From NCBI GenBank assembly GCA_963780165.1, contig CAWABB010000005.1:1-56727 (forward strand): a stretch of 56,727 nucleotides of DNA, in the 5' to 3' direction. Position 1 is the stretch's first letter. The number at the start of each line of letters is the position of its first letter. Positions 36,831-45,861 of the stretch are shown here, one piece after another. The notes beneath the pieces were generated by a model that searched no databases, was not told the origin of the DNA, and worked only from the letters and a program-made list of their open reading frames with translations. The translations under genes and the position numbers were made by a program. This DNA is from CAWABB01 sp963780165 (GTDB lineage: Bacteria; Bacteroidota; Ignavibacteria; UBA10030; UBA6906).

Positions 36831-39290
36831 CTATTTCAGAAGAAGCATTTTTCTGGTCATTACGGTCTCACCGGCAATCAACCGGTAAAGATACACGCCC
36901 GCGGAAAGCGCGGCAGCATCGACTGTCACCGTATGGTACCCCGCAGCACGAGCCGCGTCGAGCACGGTCATGACCCGCTCCCCGAGCATGTTGTAGACCT
37001 CCAGCCTCACGCGAGATTCTCGCGGAAGGCCGAACGTCACCTGCGTCGACGGATTGAACGGATTTGGATAGTTCTGGGACAGACTGTAGTCAGCCGGAAC
37101 TTCAGCCTCATTGACGACGCCAGTGTAGAGCGGTCTGAACTGCCTTACCTCGCTGTACGGCCCCCATCCCGAGGCATTGTGTGCGCGCATGCGCCAGGAG
37201 TACAGGTCGTTGCTGATGAGACCGTGCACCAGCTTTGTCGTGTCCGTCAGCGATGAATCGATCGTCTTGAACTGGAATCCGGGGTCGAACCCGATTTCGA
37301 GCCAGTATCTTGCCACCGAGGATTCGCCTCGGTGCCAGATGAATCGGACGCTGTCCGCCGCGATGACTTCCTGGTCAGCGGGTACAACCAACGCCACTGC
37401 CGATGGCAGCTGGAGGAAGGTCGTGAACGACCAGGCGGCGGAGAACACGCCAGGCCCGGAGATCGTACGATTCCGCACACGCCAGTAATACGTTTGACTC
37501 CCCTGAAGACCGCTGATGCTGCGCGCGGTGTCGAGCACTGTCGAGTCGTTGAGGGCGAGCGATCCGAAGCCGGAGTCGATGGAAACCTGGAGCCAGTAGG
37601 CCAGCGCGCCGGTCTGCGAGCGCCACTGGAGCGTCAGGGGGACGGGCTGATTCAGAGCGCCGTCCGTCGGCAGCAGAAGCGCGGGCGATCCGGCACTCGT
37701 CGTGAATGACCAGGCCGGGGAGAACGCACTCACCCCTGCCGAGTTCTTGGATCGGACCCGCCAGTAATAGACCGTTTCGAAGGAGAGGCCGGTCAACGCC
37801 TTCAGCGTGTCGGTCACCGTTGAGTCGTCGACCACAACCGACGTGAATCCAGCGTCCAGCCCGACCTGAACTCGATACGAGGTCGTTGCCACGGATGGTG
37901 CCCATCGCAGCGTCGTTGAGGTCTCGACATTGGAGATAGCATTCGCAGGAGACAGCAACGACGGAGCGCCCGGTGCGGGGGACGCATAATTTCCGACGTA
38001 GGTGACGACCATCTGAGGGCCAGGCCAGTGCATCATCACGCCGGTCACCGAATCATCGCAGAAGAATGTATACGTGTTGGATCCACTCCGAAGTGCCGAC
38101 GTTGGTACCGTCAGAAAGTCGAGTGAATAGAAATGGTCTGCCCCGTAGTCCGGCGCGGTCCAATTGTTAACCTTGGTGTAACTAACGGCGCCAACCGACG
38201 CGCCACCATCGATGCCGTTGAACGTCGACATCGCCATCGTGGCCGCTGTGGCGTCCGAGACCTTGTCGGCCGTGGGGATGGTGAACGTGCATGTCTTGGT
38301 CGCCCGCCCCAACCGTACAGAGAACCGCTCGCTGACTCCCAAAGCCTTGTACAGTCTGACCGCCTTGCCCACCCGTGCGAGCGAGAGCCCGGACACGGCA
38401 TCCGTCATGTAGTTCAGCCCGTTGACGTCCTGGATGCGCGCCATGAGCCGCATGCTTGCCGCAGGCTGGTCCGGGACAAGGCTGGTGTTCCAGGTGAGGC
38501 TGTATGGAGCCGCGCTGGCGGTGCCGGCGTGCCCTTTCAGGACCATGGTGTTTTCGGTCTTGGCCCGGTGGTAGCGGTAGTGCCAGTCCTTGTACACGCC
38601 ATCGCCGTCGGTGTCAACCCCCTCATAGTAGGCGAAAAAGTCGACCTGCTTTATCGCGCTCGGCCCCGAGGCTGCCGCCTCAAGCACAGGGTCCTCGGTC
38701 AGCACAGCCCCGGCAGCAGGCACGGTAATCGACCCGGTCGGATGCGCCTTCGCGGCATCGTAGTAGATACGAATGACGATCCCGTTCATCCCGTGCTGAC
38801 CCCATCCAAAATCCCAGCACGTCTGCCCATCATTGGTGCCCTCAAACAAATTTGTCCCCTGCACGAGATGGGCGAGCGGAATATCGATCACAGGGTTGTA
38901 CTGCCCGAGATAGCACTCCCCGCTCGTAGGGGGCGAGCTCAGATTGGGGATCGAAATCCAGGCGTTCGCATTGAACCGAATCTTCTTTCCGGTCGTCCCG
39001 GCGTGACCCTGCCACAGGTCGATCACCGCTTCGGCGCGTATCGCATTCTGAAGATCACCGATGTTGATGGAATGAACCTTGTTCGGCAGATTGGCGATCG
39101 CGCCAGGCTCCGTTGCGTTCGGATCCGTTACGCGCCAGTCAGCATAGGTCATCATCGTGCGGGAGTACTCGCGGTAGATGTCCCCGGGCTGGGGATGACG
39201 GAGCAACCCTTGCGATGACGCGGTGACAGGGAATAGTGATCCCATCAACAGGCATACGGCAACGAACGGGCGCCATACTATTGGTCTCAT
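36831..39290 (-). CDS. Secreted protein sharing an unclassified domain with the 5384-8668 protein; FN3 repeats and T9SS domain
   Basis: An 819-aa surface protein. After the signal peptide (about 1-28) comes the domain shared with the 5384-8668 protein (about 30-440): RHPQPGDIYREYSRTMM, ECYLGQYNPVIDIPLAHL, TCWDFGWGQHGMNGIVIRIYY and YEGVDTDGDGVYKDWHY are closely conserved between the two. Three FN3 domains follow (about 444-723, each with YYWRV or YSWRM), then the T9SS domain (NYPNPFNPSTQVTFGLP to TRKMLLLK). The frame begins six bases earlier with TTG at 39296, but ATG 39290 starts a normal signal peptide. Its function is unknown; carbohydrate or protein binding at the surface is inferred from the modules. 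Confidence 0.82.
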   Translation of the reverse strand: MRPIVWRPFVAVCLLMGSLFPVTASSQGLLRHPQPGDIYREYSRTMMTYADWRVTDPNATEPGAIANLPNKVHSINIGDLQNAIRAEAVIDLWQGHAGTTGKKIRFNANAWISIPNLSSPPTSGECYLGQYNPVIDIPLAHLVQGTNLFEGTNDGQTCWDFGWGQHGMNGIVIRIYYDAAKAHPTGSITVPAAGAVLTEDPVLEAAASGPSAIKQVDFFAYYEGVDTDGDGVYKDWHYRYHRAKTENTMVLKGHAGTASAAPYSLTWNTSLVPDQPAASMRLMARIQDVNGLNYMTDAVSGLSLARVGKAVRLYKALGVSERFSVRLGRATKTCTFTIPTADKVSDATAATMAMSTFNGIDGGASVGAVSYTKVNNWTAPDYGADHFYSLDFLTVPTSALRSGSNTYTFFCDDSVTGVMMHWPGPQMVVTYVGNYASPAPGAPSLLSPANAISNVETSTTLRWAPSVATTSYRVQVGLDAGFTSVVVDDSTVTDTLKALTGLSFETVYYWRVRSKNSAGVSAFSPAWSFTTSAGSPALLLPTDGALNQPVPLTLQWRSQTGALAYWLQVSIDSGFGSLALNDSTVLDTARSISGLQGSQTYYWRVRNRTISGPGVFSAAWSFTTFLQLPSAVALVVPADQEVIAADSVRFIWHRGESSVARYWLEIGFDPGFQFKTIDSSLTDTTKLVHGLISNDLYSWRMRAHNASGWGPYSEVRQFRPLYTGVVNEAEVPADYSLSQNYPNPFNPSTQVTFGLPRESRVRLEVYNMLGERVMTVLDAARAAGYHTVTVDAAALSAGVYLYRLIAGETVMTRKMLLLK

Positions 39291-39350
39291 GCTCAACTCA
39301 CTTGTCCTTCGATAGCCTCAAGAATCCTTCGTTAGGGACGGAAACCCTAA

Positions 39351-39378
39351 GGCTCCCGGCGTCGCGCTGCCGGGAGCC
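39351..39378 (-). terminator. Hairpin after the 39412-42231 gene
   Basis: GGCTCCCGGC and GCCGGGAGCC form a perfect 10-bp stem with an eight-base loop, 33 bases beyond the stop codon. The minus strand then reads TTAGGGTTTCC, only a weak U-rich stretch, so efficient intrinsic termination is uncertain. Confidence 0.5.
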
Positions 39379-39411
39379 CGAGGTGACCGTCTGAATGTGT
39401 GCGCGGTGGTT

Positions 39412-42231
39412 CTACTTCGTCAAAAGCATCTTTCGGACGGAGACGTATTCCTGTGCTGAGATCCGATAGAGGTACACGCCGCTCGGTAAAGACGAGGCGT
39501 CAAACGCGACGGTATGGTACCCCGCCCCCCGGGTCTCATTCAGGAGCGATGCTACCCGCTCGCCGATCGTGTTGTACACGTCCAGCGTCACATGACTCTC
39601 CCGCGGAAGAGCAAACTCGATCGTCGTGGACGGATTGAACGGGTTCGGAAAGTTCTGCGCCAGCCCATATTGCGTCGGTATCCCGCGTTCGTCATCGACA
39701 CCGACGATGATTGCCACGAAGCTGCGCGCCTCGCTGAAGGGACCCCAGCCACCGGCGTTCCCGGCGCGGACGCGCCAGTAGTAGGTGGTATTGGTGACCA
39801 GCCCGCCCACAAGCTTCGTCGTCCCCGTGAGCGTGGAATCGGTCACGACGAACTGGAAGAGCGGATCAACAGCCAGCTCATGCCAGTACTTCGTGGCTCC
39901 CGATGCCGCCTGCCAGCTGAAGGACACGCCGGAGGCGCTGGCATTGGCGCCATTGTCCGGACTCAGGAGTGTGACGGCACCCGGAATCGATGCGGCCGTC
40001 GTGAAATCAAACACGTTCGAGTAGCCGCTGATACCTCCGGGCGACGATGCGTTGACCCGCCAGAAGTACTTCGTGCCCGCGGCCAATCCCGCCAGCGCTT
40101 TTGTCGTATCGATGACCGCAGGATCATCCACGATGAGGCCCGACGTGAATGTTGCTTCGGTCGACACCTGAGCGCGGTACGATGTCGCGCCCTGAATGCG
40201 GTTCCACACAAGTGCAAGACTCAGAGGCTGACCAATCGCGCCATTCGCAGGCGACACGAGCGCGGGAGCGTTGGGCGCCGACGATTGGGTCGTGAAGCTC
40301 CAGGGAATGGAGTAGGAGCCGTACCCCGCGGAGTTCTTCCCGCGGACGCGCCAGAAGTACTTGATGAGATTTGCGAGACCTGTCACCGCACGGGACGTAC
40401 CCACGACATTGGTATCGCTCAGGACAATGTTGGTGAACGTGGTATCGCTTGCCACCTGTAACTGATGCGTCGTTGCCTGCAGCCCCGTCAGCCAGGAAAG
40501 CGTCGGGCTGGTCGGGAGATTGGTTTCTCCATTGGCAGGAGATGCGAGCACAATCCGCCCCGGGAGAGCCGCCTTGAAGTACTCGGCCCGCGCCGTGAAG
40601 GCAGGCGCAACCGTCCCCGCGTTGCCTGCGTACAGGCCCACCGCGTTCGTCTGCATGAAGTGCCAGAACGACCCCGCGACCGTCCAGGAAATCCCATCGA
40701 TCGAGTACTCCATCGTCCATTGGGCGCCTACGCGCGTGACGCGAAGGTAGAGGGGAGCACTGCCGAGGGGCTGGACGTTCGTGTTGATCTTGATGGACGA
40801 ATTGGTGTAGCCACCCGTAAAGGCCGCCGCAAACGCCCTCGTCCCCGTGGAGCTGTTCACGAAGTCGAATCGAATTGCGTTGTTCGCATCTTCCTCGAAT
40901 AGGATCCCTTGAAGCTGGAACGAGGACGCGTTGCCGGTTACGCCGGTGAGGAATTTCGCCTCGGCGCTGATGATGTTGGGATCCGCCACGGGCTGCATCA
41001 CGCGCGGAGCACGCGCGCCGGTCGTCCAGATGTCGTGGGCGGTTCCCGCCGGGACACCGATCGACAGTTCGCTGCCGGCCACGGAGAACGTCCCGTCGCC
41101 GACAGGGTTCACCGGCGTCCAGAGAACCTGGTCCAGCGCTGAGCCACCGAACTCGTCCGACACGCTGCTGGCGTCGGTCCGCACATCGTCCGTTCTGCCG
41201 ATGTTGTTCCCGCTCGCATTCGAGTTCGCGCTGTCGTCCGAAGCCGTCACGCGGAAGTCGTAGGATATGCTCGCCTGCAGATTGGTCAGCAGGACCGTGT
41301 GCGAGAGGGCAGGCGTGGACAGGACCACATTTGATCCGTACGACGCCGTGACGCCGTAATCGAGGAGAGCGGTCGCAGGTTCATCTGTGCGCCAGGTGAG
41401 CTCGAGGGCGTTGGTGGCCGCGTGATTGACTTTGATGCCGTAGATCAGTGGAGCGACGTCGTCCGGAGGATTCGTGAGCGAATCTTCTGCTGCGCCTGGA
41501 TTGTCAAGGTTAATGAAGTAGTCGGCCTGCGCTGTGTACGCCTCAGGCGAACTTCCGGCATTGCCAGCAAAGACGCCGACGCGCGAGACGGAAAGGGCCT
41601 GAACGAACGATCCCGCCACCGTCCAGCTCGTCCCGTCAAAGGAGTAGGACTGCGTCCAGGTACTCCCGACTCGTTCGACCCGCATCCAGAGGGGCCTCTG
41701 GCCATTGGGTCCGATTTCCTGATTCACCCGGACAGTTCCGCTCGAGAAGCCACCAATGTAGGTCGCCGAGTAGATGCGCATATTCGGAGTCGAGGATGTC
41801 GTAGTGAAATCGAACCGGATGACATTGCTGTTGTTCTGTTCGACGACGATACCTTGGACCTGGTACGAGGCCGACGATCCCCCCGTGACCCCTGAGAAGA
41901 ACTTCGCTTCAAGGCGGAAATCCGTGTCGGTGGCGGTCTGAAGGATGCGGGGAACTTTGTATCCGCTGCTTGAAATATCGTGGGAACGGCCTGCAGGGAC
42001 CGCGATCGTTATACTCGCTGAATCCGTTCCCGTGCTCACGGCGCGGAGCGTGGCATCATTCTGCGGGTCCACGAACGACCACGGGGGCCGTTTCAAATTC
42101 CGCGCGTTGAAATCGTCCGAGACGAACGACGTGGAATCGGCAAAGGCCGCGGAACCGGCGACAATCGCCAGGACGATTGTGAGGGTCGCACGGGAAAGCA
42201 GTGGAGAACAAATGCGCATGAACGCGTTCAT
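39412..42231 (-). CDS. Secreted protein with two concanavalin-like (DUF1349-type) domains, four FN3 domains and T9SS domain
   Basis: A 939-aa surface protein. The signal peptide (about 1-31) is followed by a concanavalin-like domain (about 35-215: FVSDDFNARNLKRPPWSFVD, RFDFTTTSS, SYSFDGTSWTVAGSF), an FN3 domain of phosphatase-N type (about 228-315: LELTWRTDEPATALLDYG) and a second concanavalin-like domain (about 333-520). Three more FN3 domains and the T9SS tail (NFPNPFNPSTTIEFALP to VRKMLLTK) complete it. ATG at 42231 has AGGAG seven bases upstream; the frame runs 94 codons further without family sequence. The concanavalin-like modules suggest glycan binding, possibly to the polysaccharide made here. 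It is followed by a strong hairpin. Confidence 0.85.
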   Translation of the reverse strand: MNAFMRICSPLLSRATLTIVLAIVAGSAAFADSTSFVSDDFNARNLKRPPWSFVDPQNDATLRAVSTGTDSASITIAVPAGRSHDISSSGYKVPRILQTATDTDFRLEAKFFSGVTGGSSASYQVQGIVVEQNNSNVIRFDFTTTSSTPNMRIYSATYIGGFSSGTVRVNQEIGPNGQRPLWMRVERVGSTWTQSYSFDGTSWTVAGSFVQALSVSRVGVFAGNAGSSPEAYTAQADYFINLDNPGAAEDSLTNPPDDVAPLIYGIKVNHAATNALELTWRTDEPATALLDYGVTASYGSNVVLSTPALSHTVLLTNLQASISYDFRVTASDDSANSNASGNNIGRTDDVRTDASSVSDEFGGSALDQVLWTPVNPVGDGTFSVAGSELSIGVPAGTAHDIWTTGARAPRVMQPVADPNIISAEAKFLTGVTGNASSFQLQGILFEEDANNAIRFDFVNSSTGTRAFAAAFTGGYTNSSIKINTNVQPLGSAPLYLRVTRVGAQWTMEYSIDGISWTVAGSFWHFMQTNAVGLYAGNAGTVAPAFTARAEYFKAALPGRIVLASPANGETNLPTSPTLSWLTGLQATTHQLQVASDTTFTNIVLSDTNVVGTSRAVTGLANLIKYFWRVRGKNSAGYGSYSIPWSFTTQSSAPNAPALVSPANGAIGQPLSLALVWNRIQGATSYRAQVSTEATFTSGLIVDDPAVIDTTKALAGLAAGTKYFWRVNASSPGGISGYSNVFDFTTAASIPGAVTLLSPDNGANASASGVSFSWQAASGATKYWHELAVDPLFQFVVTDSTLTGTTKLVGGLVTNTTYYWRVRAGNAGGWGPFSEARSFVAIIVGVDDERGIPTQYGLAQNFPNPFNPSTTIEFALPRESHVTLDVYNTIGERVASLLNETRGAGYHTVAFDASSLPSGVYLYRISAQEYVSVRKMLLTK

Positions 42232-42672
42232 GCTGGTACTCCTGAGTGTGTTGTGTGTTGAGAGAAATTCCTTGCGATCCACGCGCCAGACAGAGACATG
42301 GCATCGGCGCCAGGTCCTGCTCCGTAGTGACATGGTAGTCCGCGCACGGGGGGCTGCATCCAACATGCCGCATAATAGCACAGGACCACACCACCTCCGT
42401 TGACGGCCGTCACAATTGCTCCCACGGCGTCGTAATGTACGCAGATAGTGATACAAATCACATGCCTGAGGGGGGCAGGCTAGTCCCGCGGAAGACTCCT
42501 GAATACTGGGCAATAACGAGGAATAGTGGCCGTGCTACGCTGACCCCTGTGTTGGGATCACCCTCACGGCCGGTGGTGGGGCACCGTTATCCGCTGAGTG
42601 CTTTACCTGGCCCGAATCGAGCACATTCCCGCCCCCTGCCCGGGAAGGCCGGGGGGTGGATTCTACAATCTT
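42232..42672. other. 441-base intergenic region
   Basis: No gene is supported here. The region lies between the sugar transferase stop (42673) and the start of the secreted-protein gene at 42231, both on the minus strand. It holds a CRP-like palindrome (42447-42462) and a GC-rich imperfect hairpin (42632-42655). Confidence 0.5.
42447..42462. promoter_or_regulatory. CRP/FNR-family-like palindrome
   Basis: AGTGATACAAATCACA contains a perfect inverted repeat GTGAT-ACAA-ATCAC, one base from the classical TGTGA-N6-TCACA plan. It lies about 216 bases before the ATG at 42231, far for a core operator unless the transcript has a long leader. Regulator identity is not known. Confidence 0.4.
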
Positions 42673-44145
42673 CTACTTCCCTCCCCTTCCTAACACCATC
42701 ACTGGAACAGTCTTGAAGAGCAGCCAGAGATCAAGCCCGAATGAAGCGTTCTGACTGTAATAGAGGTCAAGGATCACCATGTCCTGGAATCCAACCCGGC
42801 TCCTCCCAAACACCTGCCAAACCCCAGTGCACCCGGGCATGACGCTGAGCCGTTGCTTGTGCCACTCCTGATAATGCTTCCACTCATACGGAAGACATGG
42901 CCGGGGGCCAACAAGACTCATCTCGCCGCGCAGGACGTTCAAGAGTTGCGGCAACTCGTCCAGGCTGGTTTTCCGGAGGAACGCCCCGATGGGAGTCACT
43001 CTCGAGCTGTCGATGATCTTCGTCGGAGTCTCGGCATCGCGCCCCTTCCACTCTCCCTTGATCAGCTTGGCGTATTGCTGCTCGCGACCCGGGTCGGTGT
43101 CGCTGCCGACACGCATCGATCGGAACTTATAGAAGTTGAACTGCCGACCATTCCGCCCAACCCGTATTTGGGTGTAGAGGATAGGACCTCTTGAGTCGAT
43201 CTTGATCGCGAGCGCGATCCCGGCATAGACCGGCGCGAGGAGGACCAATCCAATGGCTGCAAGACAGGAATCAAACGCGCGTTTGTAGATCTCGTACGCT
43301 TTGCTCGGCCCCGTCTGTGAAATCGTCACCACGCCGACATTGCCATACTTCTCGATGTCCAGATTCTCCGGAATCACAGCGTACAGCGGGGACGAAACCT
43401 TGACACCCGCACCTGAGTCGAGACAGTCGCGAAGCAACTGGAAGAACTGGATCTGGTCAAGATGCTCGACGCAGACCACCACCTCATCCGCGCCCAAAAT
43501 CCTCACGGACTCCGCCACTTCAGAGAGCCTTCCCACAACCTTGGCACCGCCGAAGATCGGGTAGCCCACCTGGACGTCATCATCCAGGAATCCGATGACA
43601 TCCAGCCCCAGCCGGCGGTTCATCAAGATATTCACTGCCACATCTTTTGCGGTTTCACCTGCGCCGAGCACCAGGACCCTCTTACGAAACATTCGCCTGC
43701 GGCCCAGGAGGAGGTAGAAGCTTCGGAAAACCACAACTCGCCCGCCCACCATCAGCGTGAAAGAAATCACAATGAAATAGAGGATGGCCAGTCGGCTATC
43801 AAGGATAATACTCGATCGAATGAAGAAGGAGAGCAGGCCAATACCAAGAACAGCGATCAGAAGGCTTCTGGCGATACGCAGTGTATGGTCAAGGACGCCC
43901 GTGAAAACGTCGACGCGATACAGGCTGAAGTAATGGAAGATGACCGTAACGACGATGCCGTAGGCGGCGATGAAGAAATACTCGGCGTAAAAGGGAGTTC
44001 CGATGACGGGAAGATCAAGCATGGCCACATCGCCGTGAAACTCGCGGCCACGTAGCATGATGGCGGCGATGATGGAGCCGACAATGGTGGCCCAGTCGAG
44101 GGCTACCAGCAGAAACGTCTGTGGGCTATGTTTGCGAAATGCCAT
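42673..44145 (-). CDS. Polyprenyl-phosphate sugar phosphotransferase (WbaP/WcaJ family), repeat-unit initiation
   Basis: A 490-aa PHPT enzyme that moves a hexose 1-phosphate onto undecaprenyl phosphate. Several N-terminal membrane segments (about 10-140) and a CoA-binding-like domain (RVLVLGAGETAKDVAVNIL, about 160-178) lead to the C-terminal catalytic domain. That domain has KRAFDSCLAAIGLVLLAP (membrane hairpin), FYKFRSMRVGSD, KTSLDELPQLLNVLRGEMS and LVGPRP, all hallmarks of the family. ATG at 44145 has GGGGAAAG upstream; the longer frame to 44208 adds non-family residues. It is transcribed alone and is the committed first step of the pathway. The sugar is probably glucose or galactose, not decidable here. 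Confidence 0.9.
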   Translation of the reverse strand: MAFRKHSPQTFLLVALDWATIVGSIIAAIMLRGREFHGDVAMLDLPVIGTPFYAEYFFIAAYGIVVTVIFHYFSLYRVDVFTGVLDHTLRIARSLLIAVLGIGLLSFFIRSSIILDSRLAILYFIVISFTLMVGGRVVVFRSFYLLLGRRRMFRKRVLVLGAGETAKDVAVNILMNRRLGLDVIGFLDDDVQVGYPIFGGAKVVGRLSEVAESVRILGADEVVVCVEHLDQIQFFQLLRDCLDSGAGVKVSSPLYAVIPENLDIEKYGNVGVVTISQTGPSKAYEIYKRAFDSCLAAIGLVLLAPVYAGIALAIKIDSRGPILYTQIRVGRNGRQFNFYKFRSMRVGSDTDPGREQQYAKLIKGEWKGRDAETPTKIIDSSRVTPIGAFLRKTSLDELPQLLNVLRGEMSLVGPRPCLPYEWKHYQEWHKQRLSVMPGCTGVWQVFGRSRVGFQDMVILDLYYSQNASFGLDLWLLFKTVPVMVLGRGGK

Positions 44146-44533
44146 GACTCTTTCCCCGTGATGACGAATTGCGCGAACGCGACCAGCTCCCCCCACTGAT
44201 TCGCACAATCACCTGAATTTGGATGGCCTCGAAAGCTCTGCGCGAGCAAGGCTCCCGGTGGCAAGCGCTGTTGACGTTGTGTACCGCCCGGCAGGTACTG
44301 GATCCCGTGGATCATCCAGGTCGAATGAGCAAGGTCGTCCTTTCACACCCCGGAGGAGTGAATACTCTCCAGTCTATGCTCGGCGCATCCAGGAAGACAC
44401 GCCGAACGGACTACTGTGCTCCCCGACCAAGTATACGGCAAAATGTACAAAAAGCAATAACAAAAGGTGTGTCCCAGCTCACATATCCCCCCATGCAGTC
44501 GAAATTCTCGATTCCGGGGCAGGATGCCACCCA
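44146..44533. other. 388-base intergenic region with promoter for the initiating transferase
   Basis: No gene is supported. The region is AT-richer than its surroundings around 44425-44475 and contains the promoter candidate at 44430-44457. No terminator with a U-tract was seen for the GT4 gene that ends at 44534. Confidence 0.5.
44430..44457 (-). promoter_or_regulatory. Sigma-70-like promoter for the polyprenyl-phosphate transferase gene
   Basis: On the minus strand TTGCTT (complement of 44452-44457) and TATACT (complement of 44430-44435) are 16 bases apart. The predicted start would leave a leader of about 280 bases before the ATG at 44145, so a second promoter nearer the gene is possible. 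Confidence 0.4.
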
Positions 44534-45856
44534 TTATGATCGCACTTCATTCCACATCGACACGCTAAGGGCATGACTTGGGATATTTGCAGCAAACTGA
44601 ACCTCCTTATCGCTTTTCGCTGATTCGGTCCGCCGGACAGGCAAAGAAAACACTCGGTCATAGGCCCTCAGGAGCTGGGTTTCAGAGAACTTCCAGGCGA
44701 GCTCACTCTCCACCCTTCGCCTCCCAAATTCGCCCATGGCAGTCATGCGGTCTGGATCCGCAAGTAGCCCAAGAATCTTCTCCGCAAGATCCCCCGCATC
44801 ATTCCCCCGCGCGTATAGCGACGCTTCGAGCGCAGAGCGGCGACCCTCCGTGAGGTCGAACTGGACGATTGGCTTCCCCAGCGCCATGTACTCCATAATC
44901 TTGTTCATCGTGGATTTGTCGTTCATCTCGTTCGCCACGTCCGGATTCACGCAGAGATCGGCAGTTGACAGATACGTCATAAGCTCGTCATCCGGAATCC
45001 GACCCGTGAACTCGACATACTCACCAAGACCCAGCGAAGCACAGTACGCTTTGATGTCCTCGAGCTCCGTCCCCGACCCGATCATCGCACAATGAATGTC
45101 GCGTCTTTTCCTTACATGCACGATGTGCCGCATGGCATCGAGCAGATAGTTCAGCCCCTCTTGCTTCCCCATCACGCCGACGTACCCAAGCAGGTACTTC
45201 CGCCCCTTCTTCAGCGAAGCCACAGGAGGCACGGGACGGATCTTCGAGACATCCGGACCGCTCCGGACGACGAACACGCGATCCTCCTTCATCCCGCCGC
45301 GCGTGAGCGCAATTTCGCGGTACGATTCATTTGTCGCGATCGAGATATCCGCGGTGCGGAATGTCCACCGCTCAAGTGCAACAATCAACCGGTACACCAG
45401 GTCCTTGCGCCCGAACTTTGCGACATACAGCTCTGGACCGATGTCGTGATGGTCGAACACAAAACGTTTGCCGAAGAGTTTGAACAATCCTCCGATCAGG
45501 AAGATGGTGTCCGGCGGATTGCAGGCCTGAAGAACGTCAAACCCTTCCCGCATCGCAACGCGGAGAGTGAGCAACAGCTCCCAGAATAGAGCAGACCCGT
45601 ACTCGAGCGCGTACCCGAGAGCGCCGTCTGCTTCAAGGGGAAGCGGATGCCGGTAGATCGTAACGCCGTCGAGTACCTCGCGGCGGGCCTCGTACCCCTT
45701 GCCCACCGGACAGATGACCGTTACGGCGTATCCCGCGCGCACAAGGGCAGTGGCCTCGTTCCACACCCGCTTGTCGAACGGGACGGGAAGATTCTCAACG
45801 ATAATGAGAATCCGCCGCTGGCGTGAGTTCGACCTGGAAGGAGATACGGTGGACAT
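44534..45856 (-). CDS. Glycosyltransferase family 4
   Basis: A 440-aa GT-B fold glycosyltransferase. RRILIIVENLPVPFDKRVWNEA (split here as RRILIIVENLPV and PFDKRVWNEA, about 14-35) is the acceptor-side start; YLLGYVGVMGKQEGLNYLLD (about 225-244) and STMNKIMEYMALGKPIVQFD (about 318-337) form the donor site. HHDIGPELY (about 141-149) recalls WcaL/WbuB-type enzymes that use N-acetyl-hexosamine acceptors or donors, which is suggestive only. It is five bases downstream of another GT4 gene and ends a four-gene operon. Confidence 0.87.
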   Translation of the reverse strand: MSTVSPSRSNSRQRRILIIVENLPVPFDKRVWNEATALVRAGYAVTVICPVGKGYEARREVLDGVTIYRHPLPLEADGALGYALEYGSALFWELLLTLRVAMREGFDVLQACNPPDTIFLIGGLFKLFGKRFVFDHHDIGPELYVAKFGRKDLVYRLIVALERWTFRTADISIATNESYREIALTRGGMKEDRVFVVRSGPDVSKIRPVPPVASLKKGRKYLLGYVGVMGKQEGLNYLLDAMRHIVHVRKRRDIHCAMIGSGTELEDIKAYCASLGLGEYVEFTGRIPDDELMTYLSTADLCVNPDVANEMNDKSTMNKIMEYMALGKPIVQFDLTEGRRSALEASLYARGNDAGDLAEKILGLLADPDRMTAMGEFGRRRVESELAWKFSETQLLRAYDRVFSLPVRRTESAKSDKEVQFAANIPSHALSVSMWNEVRS

Positions 45857-45861
45857 CGGTG

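Noticed and set aside
42632..42655. GC-rich hairpin downstream of the polyprenyl-phosphate transferase gene as terminator
   Set aside because: The stem is interrupted by a mismatch and no U-tract follows on the minus strand. Evidence is too weak for a feature.
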